A DNA stretch of 64,000 nucleotides from Rhodanobacteraceae bacterium. Lineage in GTDB: Bacteria > Pseudomonadota > Gammaproteobacteria > Xanthomonadales > Rhodanobacteraceae. Where the stretch lies: positions 141,036 through 205,035 of the forward strand of contig JAEUPP010000069.1 in assembly GCA_016790075.1 (NCBI GenBank). Direction: 5' to 3'. The notes beneath the pieces were generated by a model, which was not told the DNA's origin, made no database searches, and saw nothing but the letters and a program-made list of their open reading frames with translations. Positions 26,356-36,353 of the stretch are shown here, one piece after another. Both the position numbers and the translations under genes were made by a program. Position 1 is the stretch's first letter. Each line of letters starts with the position of its first letter.

Positions 26356-27707
26356 TGCGCGGCAGCCTGGGCCGACTACTGCACACGCTGCTCGTCTTCG
26401 CCATCGCCGGGCTGCTCGGCTTTCTGAGCACACGCTTTGGTTTTCGCCACGACTGGAGCGAGGCGCAGCACACATCCCTCGCGCCGCAAAGTGTGGCATT
26501 GCTCGCCCGCCTGGACGCACCGGTCGAAGTCGTTTCCTATGCCAGCAGCAGCGGCAGCTTGCGTCGGGGCATCGCGGCGTTTGTCGCGCGCTACCAGGCA
26601 TACAAGGCCGATATCGCGCTCACTTTCGTCGATCCGGCAGCGGATCCCGCCGCCATGCGCCGTCTGGGCGTTACCATCGACGGCGAAATCGAACTGCGCT
26701 ATCGCGGCCGCAGCGAGCGCTTGCAGCGGCTCAACGAGCGCGAGCTGTCCACGGCGCTGCTGCGTCTTTCGCGCAGTCAGGAGCGCATGGTCGCGTTCCT
26801 GTCCGGCGACGGCGAACGCAAGCCCGACGGCGCAGCCAATGCCGATCTCGGCCAGTTCACGGCCTTGCTGCTCGCGCAGGGCGTGCGCTGTGTGCCGCTG
26901 GTGCTCGGCAGCGGTGCACGCATTCCGGACAACACTGACTTGCTGGTAATTGCCGATCCTCGCACTCCAATCGCCGCGCCCGTAGCGGCGGAAATCGTCG
27001 ACTGGGTCGAGCGTGGCGGTGCGCTGCTGTGGCTGCTCGAACCCGGTGAGAACGCAGATCTGGCCGGGCTCGCCAATGCCTTGTCCGTGCGTGTATTGCC
27101 CGGACTGCTGGTCGACGGCAGCGGAGCCAGCGTCGGTCTGGGTGACCCCAGTTTTGTCGTACTGAGCCAGTACCCCGATCACGCGATCGCTCGTGGTTTT
27201 GCCTTGACTACGTTGTTTCCACAAGCCGCCGCGCTGGCGCAGTTGACCACACCACGCTGGCAGGTCCAGCCGCTGCTGCGCAGCAGCGCACAGAGCTGGA
27301 GCGAAACTGGCGCCATACCCCGGGCGGGCGAGTCCGCCGCGACCATTCGCTTCGACCCGAACACCGAGGAGATGCGCGGCCCGCTGGACCTCGCCTTTGC
27401 GCTCTCGCGTCTGTCGCCACGCCCGGACCGGCGCGAGCAGCGCGCACTGGTCGTCGGTGACGCCGACTTCCTGTCGAACCAGTTTCTCGGCAATGGTGGC
27501 AATCGCGAACTCGGCCAGCGCCTCTTCAACTGGCTGCTTGCCGACGACGCGCTGATCGAGATCGCCGAGCGTGGCGCACCGGACCGTCTGATCACGCTGA
27601 CCCAGACCCGATTGAGCCTGACGGGTCTTGGTTTTCTTGTCGGTCTGCCGCTGGCGCTCGTGCTGTATGGCAGTCTGATGGCCTGGCGCCGCCGGCGGCG
27701 GCATTGA
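26355..27707 (+). CDS. GldG-like ABC transporter substrate-binding/auxiliary protein
   Basis: The protein is 450 aa with an N-terminal membrane anchor (TLLVFAIAGLLGFLS) and a C-terminal anchor (FLVGLPLALVLYGSLMAW) ending in RRRRRH. Between them is a large periplasmic domain of the GldG/DUF4350 type, with a GATase-like core (DLLVIADPRTPI, VERGGALLWLLEPG). The start ATG shares its first base with the TGA of the permease gene. In gliding bacteria, GldG works with GldA and GldF; there is no evidence of gliding here, so the role is only a family inference. Confidence 0.88.
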   Translation: MRGSLGRLLHTLLVFAIAGLLGFLSTRFGFRHDWSEAQHTSLAPQSVALLARLDAPVEVVSYASSSGSLRRGIAAFVARYQAYKADIALTFVDPAADPAAMRRLGVTIDGEIELRYRGRSERLQRLNERELSTALLRLSRSQERMVAFLSGDGERKPDGAANADLGQFTALLLAQGVRCVPLVLGSGARIPDNTDLLVIADPRTPIAAPVAAEIVDWVERGGALLWLLEPGENADLAGLANALSVRVLPGLLVDGSGASVGLGDPSFVVLSQYPDHAIARGFALTTLFPQAAALAQLTTPRWQVQPLLRSSAQSWSETGAIPRAGESAATIRFDPNTEEMRGPLDLAFALSRLSPRPDRREQRALVVGDADFLSNQFLGNGGNRELGQRLFNWLLADDALIEIAERGAPDRLITLTQTRLSLTGLGFLVGLPLALVLYGSLMAWRRRRRH

Positions 27708-27709
27708 TC

Positions 27710-28516
27710 ATGCGCCGTCACCGGCGCCAGAACCTGCTGCTCGCCGCTGCACTGGGCGTGCTTGTGGTAATCACGTGGCTGGTAGTCGCCAGGGAGCAGG
27801 CGGGACTTGCCCGGCTGACCACGCTCGACCCTGCACAGATCACCTCACTGCGTGTCAGCGCCGGCGCCACGGCAGCACGCCGTTTCGAGCGCCGCGACGG
27901 ACGCTGGTGGATGAGCGAGCCCTATTCCCTGCCGGCGCATGCGGACGCCGTAGCGCGCCTTGTCGCCATTGCATCCGCACCGACCCGCTCGCGCCACGCA
28001 CGCGACCGGTTCGATCCGGCACGGATAGGCCTCTCGCCGCCCCAGGCCTTACTTGAACTTGATGCGCTGCGACTGGAATTCGGCACGACCGAAGCCATCC
28101 ACGGCGACCGGTATGTACGCACAGCGGACGACATCGCGCTGATGCCGGACCGGTTCAGCAGTTGGCTGCTTGCTCCCGCCGAATCGGAAGTGGATCACCG
28201 CCTCGCCGAACCGCTGCAAAAGCTCGCGCAGGTTCTTGTCGCCGGGGTAGCGCGGCCTGAACTCGCCACCGCCTGGGAGCGCGTGACCACCAGCCAGGTG
28301 ATCGCAGCGGAGGCAATCCAGGGGGCCGGCAGCGCGGCTATCGCCGTCGAACTGGTCGATGTCGCCGGCAAGCGTATCGGCTATACCATCCGCCGCCGTG
28401 ACGACGGCCGCTACCTCGCAATCCGTTCGGAACCAGCGCTTGCCTATCCGCTGGAAGAGCACCAGATGCAGTTGCTGCTGCCGGCCTCCACTGACACCGT
28501 GAACCCGCCCCGCTGA
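27710..28516 (+). CDS. DUF4340 domain protein, Gld-type exporter partner
   Basis: The protein is 268 aa from ATG 27710, 2 bp after the previous stop. An N-terminal membrane helix ([19 protein letters not shown]) is followed by a DUF4340 domain with the pattern [26 protein letters not shown] and [13 protein letters not shown]. Family members usually sit beside a GldG-like gene, as here. The stop overlaps the mutM start by one base. Probable periplasmic-facing subunit of the exporter. Confidence 0.85.
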   Translation: MRRHRRQNLLLAAALGVLVVITWLVVAREQAGLARLTTLDPAQITSLRVSAGATAARRFERRDGRWWMSEPYSLPAHADAVARLVAIASAPTRSRHARDRFDPARIGLSPPQALLELDALRLEFGTTEAIHGDRYVRTADDIALMPDRFSSWLLAPAESEVDHRLAEPLQKLAQVLVAGVARPELATAWERVTTSQVIAAEAIQGAGSAAIAVELVDVAGKRIGYTIRRRDDGRYLAIRSEPALAYPLEEHQMQLLLPASTDTVNPPR

Positions 28517-29328
28517 TGCCTGAGCTGCCTGAAGTAGAAACCACGCGCCGCGGCCTTGCACCACATCTGCTCGGCCGGCGCGTGCAAAGACTGACCATAC
28601 GCCAGCTCCAACTGCGCTGGCCGATCGCGGCCGGACTGCGCGAGCACCTTCCAGGCCAGCAGCTGGAACAGATAGAACGGCGCGCAAAATACCTGCTTGT
28701 GCATACCCGGGCGGGTAGCGCGCTGCTGCACTTGGGCATGTCCGGTTCATTGCGTGTACTGCCCGAAGCAACCCCGGCCGGCGCACACGATCATGTCGAC
28801 TGGCATCTCGATTCTGGCCAGGTGCTGCGTTATACCGACCCGCGGCGCTTTGGTTGCCAGCTTTGGCAGAATCCGGGGCAAGTGCATGCGCTGCTGGCCG
28901 GGCTTGGACCCGAGCCGCTGTCGGACGCCTTCGACGGCGACTACCTCTGGCAGCGCTCGCGCGGACGCCGTAGCGGCGTCAAGCTGTTCCTCATGGATCA
29001 GAAGATCGTTGTCGGCGTCGGCAATATCTATGCGGCCGAAGCCCTGTTCGCCGCCGGCATCCATCCCGCACGCGCGGCGGGCAAGGTGTCGCTGGCGCGC
29101 TATCGCGCACTCGCCGATGCCGTGCGTCAGATCCTGAACTATGCAATAGACCGCGGCGGCACGACCTTGCGCGACTTCATCAGCCCCGATGGGCTGCCGG
29201 GCTATTTCGAGCAGGAGCTATTCGTCTACGGCAGGGCTGGCGAAGCGTGCAAACGTTGCGCGACACCAGTCCGTTCCATAGCCCTGGGCCAGCGTAGTAC
29301 TTTCTTCTGCCCGCGCTGCCAGCGCTGA
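28516..29328 (+). CDS. mutM: formamidopyrimidine-DNA glycosylase
   Basis: The protein is 270 aa. It excises 8-oxoguanine and formamidopyrimidines and nicks the strand. The N-terminus [13 protein letters not shown] carries the catalytic Pro2 and Glu3. The helix-two-turn-helix residues lie in [16 protein letters not shown]. The C-terminal zinc finger is complete: Cys in ACKRC and FCPRC. The ATG overlaps the stop of the DUF4340 gene, so its expression is coupled to the exporter operon. This arrangement is common by chance of gene order and need not imply shared function. Confidence 0.97.
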   Translation: MPELPEVETTRRGLAPHLLGRRVQRLTIRQLQLRWPIAAGLREHLPGQQLEQIERRAKYLLVHTRAGSALLHLGMSGSLRVLPEATPAGAHDHVDWHLDSGQVLRYTDPRRFGCQLWQNPGQVHALLAGLGPEPLSDAFDGDYLWQRSRGRRSGVKLFLMDQKIVVGVGNIYAAEALFAAGIHPARAAGKVSLARYRALADAVRQILNYAIDRGGTTLRDFISPDGLPGYFEQELFVYGRAGEACKRCATPVRSIALGQRSTFFCPRCQR

Positions 29329-29415
29329 TGCGCGCGCATTTCAGGTTTTGACGCCGTATCGCGTGTTGATCCATCTAGAGGCCACGCCGGGTGGTCGCCA
29401 CATTCGAGGTGCCAC

Positions 29416-30492
29416 ATGTTCCTGCATCGCGTTTTCGTAACCGCGCTGAGCCTGAGTACATCCATTGCCTACGCAGATGCCACCGTGCCCAGCGCTGATA
29501 TGAGCGGTTCGGCTGATCCCGCCGGCCTGGGCCGTTACGAAGGCGCGCTTATCGTCGAACAACAGGCCAAGGCCTACGACGAAATTACCTTGCCGCTGTC
29601 CGCACTGACCCCCGACCCCGACCCAGACAAGCATGACGGCATGAACAATCGCCTGATGCGCAGCGAGTCGTCACTCACCCTTGAAGGCAAGCTCACGCGC
29701 ACGGTCTACCTCTTGCCGCAAGGACGCAGCCCGCTCGAAGTACTGCGCAACTATCAGCAACTGATACAGGAAAGAGGCGGCCAGTCGTTATACGAATGCA
29801 AGGGCGACACCTGCGGTGGCGATGTGACTTCCGGGGCAACCCACGGCGGCGGCCAGCAGGGCGTGATGAACTATGTGTTCCCGAAAAGCGCCGTCAGCGA
29901 AAAGAGCTTCAGCAATGCAGCCTGCGCGGTGGACATGCGCCTGGCCGACCTTCGCTACGGCGTTGCGAAGTTCAGCACCAACCAAACCGACACCCATGTC
30001 GCCGTACTGGCCTATACCGCCAAGGACGATCTCTATTGCAAAGCGCTGAATGAGCGCACGATCGCGATCGTCGTCACGCTCGAAGCCAAGGCACGCGAAC
30101 AGAAGATGGTCACGCTCAAGGCCGATGAGCTGGCGCGCACCATAGCCAACAGTGGAAAGATCGCGCTCTACGGCATTTTCTTTGATTTCGACAAGGCGGA
30201 ACTGAAGCCAGAATCGAAAGCACAACTCGACGAAATCGGCGCACTGCTGCGTGCCGACGGAGGGCTGAAACTCATCGTCGCCGGACACACCGACAACCAG
30301 GGCGGAGCAGCCTACAATCTGGAATTGTCCAATAAGCGCGCAAACGCCGTCGTTGCGGCGCTGGTATCCAACTACGGCATCGACGCGGAACGGCTAGTCG
30401 CACAGGGCATGGGTAGCGCCGCACCGATAGCGGGCAACGCCGATGAAGCAGGGCGCGCGAAGAACCGGCGCGTCGAGCTCATCAAGCAGTAA
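29416..30492 (+). CDS. OmpA-family outer membrane/periplasmic protein with DUF4892-like domain
   Basis: The protein is 358 aa with a signal peptide ending near SIAYA. Residues about 40-215 form a DUF4892-type domain: the SSLTLEGKLTRTVYLLP strand, then SPLEVLRNYQQLIQERGG and the Cys pair in ECKGDTCGG. The C-terminal 120 residues are an OmpA/MotB peptidoglycan-binding domain: FDFDKAELKPES, IVAGHTDNQGG, NLELSNKRANAV and AKNRRVELIKQ. It probably anchors the envelope to peptidoglycan. It ends 3 bp from the convergent tdk stop. Confidence 0.9.
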   Translation: MFLHRVFVTALSLSTSIAYADATVPSADMSGSADPAGLGRYEGALIVEQQAKAYDEITLPLSALTPDPDPDKHDGMNNRLMRSESSLTLEGKLTRTVYLLPQGRSPLEVLRNYQQLIQERGGQSLYECKGDTCGGDVTSGATHGGGQQGVMNYVFPKSAVSEKSFSNAACAVDMRLADLRYGVAKFSTNQTDTHVAVLAYTAKDDLYCKALNERTIAIVVTLEAKAREQKMVTLKADELARTIANSGKIALYGIFFDFDKAELKPESKAQLDEIGALLRADGGLKLIVAGHTDNQGGAAYNLELSNKRANAVVAALVSNYGIDAERLVAQGMGSAAPIAGNADEAGRAKNRRVELIKQ

Positions 30493-30495
30493 CAC

Positions 30496-31116
30496 CTACA
30501 GCGGCAACTCCGCCTGCTTGAGTTCAATGCGGCCTTCGCCGTTGGTGATCTTCTTGAACTCGGCACGGCTGACCGATACATAGCGGTCGTTGCCGCCGAT
30601 CTCGACCTGCGGGCCTTGTGTCACCGCACGGCCGTGGTCGTCGACGCGCACGACCATGGTGGCCTTGCGGCCGGTGTGACAAATCGTCTTGATCTCGGAA
30701 AACGAATCCGCCCAGGCGAGCAGGTATTGGCTGCCTTCAAACAGTTCGCCGCGGAAATCGGTACGCAAGCCATAGGCAAGCACCGGAACATTGAGCGCGT
30801 CGACGATTTCCGTGAGCTGCCAGACCTGCGCCTTGGTCAGGAACTGCGCTTCGTCGACGAGCACACAATGCAGCGCGCCCTGAGCCGCGGTGTCCGCACG
30901 TGTCATTGCAAGCAGATCGTCGTCGCGCTCGAAGATGCGGCCGTCGGCCTTCAGACCTATGCGCGAGGCCACCACACCTGCGCCGAAACGGTTATCGAGC
31001 CGCGGCGTATAGATCAGCGTACGCATGCCACGTTCGTGGTAGTTATGCGCGCTCTGCAACAGGGTCGTGGTCTTCCCGGCATTCATGGCCGAGTAGTAGA
31101 AGTAGAGCTTGGCCAT
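30496..31116 (-). CDS. tdk: thymidine kinase
   Basis: The protein is 206 aa and phosphorylates thymidine with ATP in nucleotide salvage. The P-loop is [11 protein letters not shown], the catalytic Glu is in VLVDEAQFL, and the lasso region is RKATMVVR. Type II TKs normally bind zinc through four Cys; here ICHTG keeps one, and the YVSVSRAEF position has Ser instead of Cys. The gene ends 3 bp from the OmpA-family gene, facing it. Confidence 0.95.
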   Translation of the reverse strand: MAKLYFYYSAMNAGKTTTLLQSAHNYHERGMRTLIYTPRLDNRFGAGVVASRIGLKADGRIFERDDDLLAMTRADTAAQGALHCVLVDEAQFLTKAQVWQLTEIVDALNVPVLAYGLRTDFRGELFEGSQYLLAWADSFSEIKTICHTGRKATMVVRVDDHGRAVTQGPQVEIGGNDRYVSVSRAEFKKITNGEGRIELKQAELPL

Positions 31117-31408
31117 GATCGGATGGGCGCGGGCGGGTGGGCATCATAGCCGCTGGCGCGGGACTGTGAATGCACACTCGGGGGCTTCCGCCATAGGCGC
31201 TGGCTCGCGCGCGACACCAGCCTTGCCACATAGGGCAATCCAGACAACCGGCAAAGACCGTGGTCACCACGCCGACCACAGCCCGCAGCACACCTCCACC
31301 GGCGGCAACAAACGCTACATCTGACCGCGGCCACCATCTGATCGCCTAGGACTGCACCACAGGCCGCCAGTACCTGCACACCAGTGCATTAGCGGGTGAC
31401 GCCTGGCC

Positions 31409-34400
31409 TCAGTTCATCGCCCGCCTATGCCGCAAAGCCTGCTGCCACAACGCGCTGACTTCTTCCTGCAATGCCTTGGCCTCGCGTGTGCTGACTATGC
31501 CGACTGGGCCGTAGTGTCCTGGCCGAATCTCGACACGGCTTACCTGGACACGCGCCAGCAGCAGCCGCATGAATTCGGTACCAAGGCCGAGTTTGCGCAG
31601 ATGGTCCTGCACTCGCAGCGCCCGCAGCACGCCGCCTTCGACGAGGGCGATGCCCAGCGTGCTGTCGCTGATCCGTTCGGCCGTGCGTGACAGCACGGGT
31701 TTCCAGTTGAGCCGCAGTACGAACAGTTGTGGCGCTGCCGCCTCTGCGACGGCGCCCAGAGGGTCGGACAGCAATATGCCCTGTTCGACATGGTTGATCG
31801 TGCCGCTGCGTGCGAGTGCAGTTACATGTTCGCGCCAGTGCATTTCCGCTGGCGGCGGACATTCGTCGACCCGCACCGCATCGTTGATACGCGGCAGATC
31901 CAGACGCATCTCGCAGAATGTGACGAAGCGCGCGCCATAGGTCGGTGCACTCGCGGCCCAGGCAATGCGGAACATCGGTGCCCAGCTCCAGTGGCGAAAC
32001 GTGTTCATCCAGCCGCGGTTGTCGGGATGTTCCCAGGTCCGCTCCAGATCGAGGTCGTGATAGACCGATTCCATCAGTTGCATGAGTTCCTGACAGAAAT
32101 AGAAGCAGGCGCGGAAATCCCCACCGGTAGGCAAACGTGAGCGGCGCTGGTGTGGAGTGCTTGCTTCGGGAGCGACGCCCGTATCGGCGGCGACCAGATC
32201 AGTCCACACGGGGTAGATCTGTGCATCCAGCACCGCCAGGGCGGGCGTGCAGCGCAAGGTGTCAAACAGCGCAGCCATGGCTTTGCCGTGCTCGGCAAAG
32301 CGCTGCGGCAGTCCGCTGATGGGCGCTACCCACTGGTGCCGCAGCTCGACCAGGATGCGTTCCTTGAGCCCGGAATCGCGCACGCTGAGCCCATCCGCCG
32401 AAGCGCCAGCGAGGTCTGCGCCGGCGCGTTCGAGTGCAGGGGCGATTGCCGAGCTTGCGACGAAATCACCGAGACGGCGGTAACTTTCAAACTGCGCTTC
32501 GTCGAAGAACTGATCCGCCGTGGATTCGTGCGGGAAGCTCGGGTGTGCCGTTGCGTAGTGCGCAACGTCGGTGGGTTCGGTGCCCGTCAACGTCGGTTTC
32601 AGATACAACAGTGTGCCGGTGCTGCCATCGGCGTAGACAATGCTGCCTACCGCACAGCTGCGCGCACTGTAGCCGTCGTTGCCACGGCGCAGCGCACTGA
32701 CATCGATGCGGATATCAGCGCCGAAGTCGACCCGGCACTTGTGCACCGCATTGCCGAGGTCGGCAAAGGTGTGTTGTGGATCAGCGCCGGCATCGACGCA
32801 AAGCACGAAACGGCAGCGGCGACGCACCAGTTCGTAGAGCGCGAGATTCTCGAAATGGCCGCCGTCGGACAGATAGACGTAACGGCCGCCACCACGGGTG
32901 AGGCCCAACATCTCCGCGAGCAGCCAACCCGCCGAGTACGGCGCGCTGTCGGCACGCGGCCTGGTCGAATGACTGGGATTGGCTATCCACCAGCCCAGCC
33001 TTGCATCGAACAAGGTCAGCAGAAAAGTCACCACCGGCGAGCTGTGATAGCCCATGTTGGGGCTGACCGCCGCACCGGAGATCGAAACCGCGCTTCCCAG
33101 CGTCAGCGCTGCGGCGAGTGGATCAGGAGCCGACCCTGGCAGCGCGGTAGCCCCTGCGTGCACGTTCGGATCGCCAATGGCGGCTGCACCTGACCGCGAC
33201 GGCGGTGGTATGTAGCCGCAGTAGCCCGGGGTCAGACAGAACGAGGCGGCTTTGCGGTCTTGCCAGTCGAGCTGCTTGGCTGCGACCAGGTTCAGTGCCG
33301 TGCCTATGATGGGATAAAGCGGCCGGCAACCCGCATCGCGCTCGACTTCGACCACATCGGCCAGCACGAGATCGTCATACGGATCAAAATTTGTAATCGG
33401 CTCGGGCTGGCGCTGCGTGTTGCTGGCCCCGAGATAACAGCGTACGAGCCGGTTGCGATAGAACGCGTTCATGCTGAACTCGTTCACATTGACGGTAAGG
33501 CCGAACAGCAGCCAGATACCGAGCGCGGCCGCAGCGACAACGGTTACCGTGAGGACATGGGCGTCGGCGCCCTTGGCCAGATAGTCGAGATACGCGTCCA
33601 GGCTGATCAATGCTTCGACGGGCCGCGATTCCCAGCCGCCCAGTACCAGCAAGGCCTGCGCTCCGAGGCTGATGCCTACCAGCAGCCCCAGCACGAAGAC
33701 TATCGGCGCCAGACGCACCAGGTGTTCAACCAGGTTCGAGCGCTGCTTGTGGCCACCGCTATGCTGGCTGTACGCCAGCATGACGCCGGATCCCGAGGTG
33801 AACAGCCAGGCGCTGATACCGGCCCAGCCCGACATGGCGCGCCATTCGTCGCCGATGAGATAGGAGAGCCTCAGCAGCAGCCAGGGGCCGTAGATGGCGA
33901 GCGAGAGCGCCAGCACCAGGCCGACCAGTACCAGTCCCGCCGTCTTGCCGCCGACCCGCGCCCAGACTTCGCGCTGCAGGTCGCTGAGCGCCGTGCCGGC
34001 GAGCCCGACATGGACCACACCGGTCAGCGTCACGGCCGCCAGAGTGACCGCGGGGCCGAGAATCATGCGGTGCCACAGGGCGGCTTCACTCACACTCCAG
34101 GGGGCGAGCACGCGCAATGCAACGAAGATTGCCAAGCCGCTGAACGCCGCGGCACCTAGGCTGGCGGCGAGGAAACGCAACCGGTGCCGCTGCAGCGGCG
34201 AGCGCCACTCATCATTGCGGCGTAATGCCGACAGCAGCGAATCGAAGCCCACCCAGACCAGCCAGATCACCAGGTACAGCGCTGCCGTCATCACCGCAAG
34301 CCGGGCCGGAAGCGCAGCGCTTGGCAGCAGCGCGAGTGAAACGGCCTCCCAGGGTTCCGGCAGCTGCGCGAGCTTGCCCAGACCTATTGCGCCAAGAAAC

Positions 34401-35170
34401 GAGCCTGTCGTGAGTGACACGACCACGGCCAGCGCGGCCAGCGTGACGCCGGTACGCGGGCGCTCATCCGCGCCGTCCTGCAGAGGCCGATGGGTCTGCG
34501 TACCGATCCAGCCCAGCAGCGCTGCCGCCGACACGCAGAGCAGGCCGGCTATCGACAGCGATACGCCAGGCACGGCGCCGGCCCAGCGGTTCACGATGTG
34601 GAACAACAGCAAAGGCAGCAGGCTTAGCGCGAGCAGCAACGCACACAGTTGCACCTGCACGAGCAGCACGTTGCGGACAAAGGTGCCGATCATGCCCAGC
34701 GTGTCGCCGGACAATGCGGACTTTCGCGGACTCAGGTAGTTGCTGTATTCGCGCAGATGCTGGATCGGCTGTTGCGGGTCGTCTGCTGCGGCCGGGTCCG
34801 GCCTGCACGCCCGCGCGCGCAAGGTCGAACGCAGGGCCGCGAAGGTGGCATCGAAACCGCGGCGGCGGATCAGACCTTGCAGAAAGCCGCCGATATAACC
34901 GCCGCCCGAAATGGTGGACTGGTAATGAAAACAGCGCAGCAGGTTGTGCCGGGCAAGTGCCTGCAGCACGCCCAGCGCAAACGTTGCGCTGCGGATGCCG
35001 CCGCCGGACAAGGCCAGGCCCCAGGGTGCCGGCTCATCGTCGCGGGTTTCACCAGCGCGCCGTCCAAGGATGAAGTCGAGTTCGGCACGGCGCAGCGATT
35101 CGCCGTCGACCCGCTGTTCGGGCGCGGTTCCGCGCGCTGAGTGAGCCGCCTGCGCTCCGGTAGAGACCAT
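31409..35170 (-). CDS. large membrane-spanning patatin-like phospholipase
   Basis: The protein is 1253 aa from ATG 35170, which has GAGG about 10 nt upstream. Residues 45-95 hold the first half of a patatin domain: the oxyanion loop SGGGIRSA and the nucleophile in STISGGGYIGG. About 10 hydrophobic segments between residues 160 and 600 interrupt it, for example LLLALSLLPLLLFHIV and VLTVTVVAAAALGIWLLFG. The catalytic Asp motif is SDGGHFENL (about residue 765), so the patatin core is split by a membrane domain. The C-terminal 350 residues are not recognised. Possible lipid-cleaving effector, or a membrane-remodelling enzyme. Confidence 0.85.
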   Translation of the reverse strand: MVSTGAQAAHSARGTAPEQRVDGESLRRAELDFILGRRAGETRDDEPAPWGLALSGGGIRSATFALGVLQALARHNLLRCFHYQSTISGGGYIGGFLQGLIRRRGFDATFAALRSTLRARACRPDPAAADDPQQPIQHLREYSNYLSPRKSALSGDTLGMIGTFVRNVLLVQVQLCALLLALSLLPLLLFHIVNRWAGAVPGVSLSIAGLLCVSAAALLGWIGTQTHRPLQDGADERPRTGVTLAALAVVVSLTTGSFLGAIGLGKLAQLPEPWEAVSLALLPSAALPARLAVMTAALYLVIWLVWVGFDSLLSALRRNDEWRSPLQRHRLRFLAASLGAAAFSGLAIFVALRVLAPWSVSEAALWHRMILGPAVTLAAVTLTGVVHVGLAGTALSDLQREVWARVGGKTAGLVLVGLVLALSLAIYGPWLLLRLSYLIGDEWRAMSGWAGISAWLFTSGSGVMLAYSQHSGGHKQRSNLVEHLVRLAPIVFVLGLLVGISLGAQALLVLGGWESRPVEALISLDAYLDYLAKGADAHVLTVTVVAAAALGIWLLFGLTVNVNEFSMNAFYRNRLVRCYLGASNTQRQPEPITNFDPYDDLVLADVVEVERDAGCRPLYPIIGTALNLVAAKQLDWQDRKAASFCLTPGYCGYIPPPSRSGAAAIGDPNVHAGATALPGSAPDPLAAALTLGSAVSISGAAVSPNMGYHSSPVVTFLLTLFDARLGWWIANPSHSTRPRADSAPYSAGWLLAEMLGLTRGGGRYVYLSDGGHFENLALYELVRRRCRFVLCVDAGADPQHTFADLGNAVHKCRVDFGADIRIDVSALRRGNDGYSARSCAVGSIVYADGSTGTLLYLKPTLTGTEPTDVAHYATAHPSFPHESTADQFFDEAQFESYRRLGDFVASSAIAPALERAGADLAGASADGLSVRDSGLKERILVELRHQWVAPISGLPQRFAEHGKAMAALFDTLRCTPALAVLDAQIYPVWTDLVAADTGVAPEASTPHQRRSRLPTGGDFRACFYFCQELMQLMESVYHDLDLERTWEHPDNRGWMNTFRHWSWAPMFRIAWAASAPTYGARFVTFCEMRLDLPRINDAVRVDECPPPAEMHWREHVTALARSGTINHVEQGILLSDPLGAVAEAAAPQLFVLRLNWKPVLSRTAERISDSTLGIALVEGGVLRALRVQDHLRKLGLGTEFMRLLLARVQVSRVEIRPGHYGPVGIVSTREAKALQEEVSALWQQALRHRRAMN

Positions 35171-35383
35171 GGTCCATTCCCTCGCCTGCACCGCCGCCGG
35201 CAGCCTACACCGGAAATGGCGAATTTGCAGCGAACGGATCAATGTGAACGAGCGTGCGCGGCGCGGAACGCGCACACTGCAAGGCGACACTGCTGAGAGA
35301 AAACGCGCCCACACACCACAAGGAAACCATGTGAACACGTGGTTGGCGCAAATTTTCCTGTTTACATCATTACGGAGGTCAGC

Positions 35384-36202
35384 ATGGCAATTTCCGGCTC
35401 TAATAATTTCGATCAGCTGCCACGCTTTGACAAAGCCGTCAACGCCAACCCGGGTGCCCCCCGGGCGTTATGCTTTGGCGACTCGTGGTTCCAGTATCCG
35501 TTCCAGGCGGTAGATCTCAACAAACAACTCGCACGTCATTTCAAGCGCACGCTGTTTCTTAACCAGAGCGTCGCCGGTCGCGACAGCGCGAGCTGGAAGA
35601 TTGGCCTGCCTCAGGTACAACGTGCGATTGCAGACTATCGGTTTGACGCGATTCTTCTGTCCGGTGGCGGCAACGACGTCGTCGGCGACGAACTCACGGA
35701 ATTCCTGAAGACACCGGACCAGCCCCAGTCGCTCGGATCCACCGACTGGGGCTGGCTGCCTCCAGTGGTGCGCGACTACGTCCGGCTCGAAACATTCGAG
35801 CACGCGCTGCGCTACGCGATGAAGGATCTGGGTCAGGTGGTGCAATGCCGCGACCTGTTTTCCGCGCAGAGCATCGTCTATGTGCACACCTACGACTACA
35901 TCTACCCCGATGGACGCGGCTTCAAAGGCAAACTGAAAGGACCTTGGGTGCGACCCGCGCTGCTTGCAGTCGGGCTGACCGACGCGGCCGAACAGCGCAA
36001 TCTGACCAACTGGCTGCTGCAGCAATTCCGGCGTGTGTTGAGAGAGTTCGTCTCACAGCATCGCAATCTGCGTCTGGTTGATTCGCTGGACGTGCTCAAG
36101 AGCAAGGCCCAGTGGGACAACGAAATCCACCCGACACCAGCCGGATTCCGTGCGCTAGCCGAGCAAGCCTGGGTACCGGCGTTGACCGGCGTGTTGCGCT
36201 AG
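35384..36202 (+). CDS. SGNH/GDSL-type hydrolase
   Basis: The protein is 272 aa from ATG 35384, with GGAGG 5 nt before it. The SGNH blocks are all visible: ALCFGDSWFQYP (block I, Ser), the Gly block in NQSVAGRDS, the Asn block in SGGGNDVV, and the catalytic DNEIHPTPAGF (Asp-x-x-His). There is no clear signal peptide. The gene is divergent from the patatin with a 213-bp gap, which suggests shared regulation and a lipid- or ester-related role. The substrate is unknown. Confidence 0.88.
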   Translation: MAISGSNNFDQLPRFDKAVNANPGAPRALCFGDSWFQYPFQAVDLNKQLARHFKRTLFLNQSVAGRDSASWKIGLPQVQRAIADYRFDAILLSGGGNDVVGDELTEFLKTPDQPQSLGSTDWGWLPPVVRDYVRLETFEHALRYAMKDLGQVVQCRDLFSAQSIVYVHTYDYIYPDGRGFKGKLKGPWVRPALLAVGLTDAAEQRNLTNWLLQQFRRVLREFVSQHRNLRLVDSLDVLKSKAQWDNEIHPTPAGFRALAEQAWVPALTGVLR

Positions 36203-36208
36203 CCTGCA

Positions 36209-36258
36209 TTTCTCACACCCGTTCGTATCGGCCGCCGCAGTAGAAGGGGTGTGAGAAA
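36209..36258 (+). terminator. stem-loop after the SGNH hydrolase gene
   Basis: TTTCTCACACCC and GGGTGTGAGAAA form a perfect 12-bp stem with a 26-nt loop, starting 7 bp after the stop. No T tract follows. It may be a weak terminator or a protein-binding inverted repeat. Confidence 0.4.
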
Positions 36259-36353
36259 GGCGGGCTAGGCAAGGCCTCGTCGTCAGCGCCGGCGTACCCG
36301 CACGGTCCTCGCCGACTACACTGTGCCGTCGAATCGTTAGCTGACGGCCAGTC

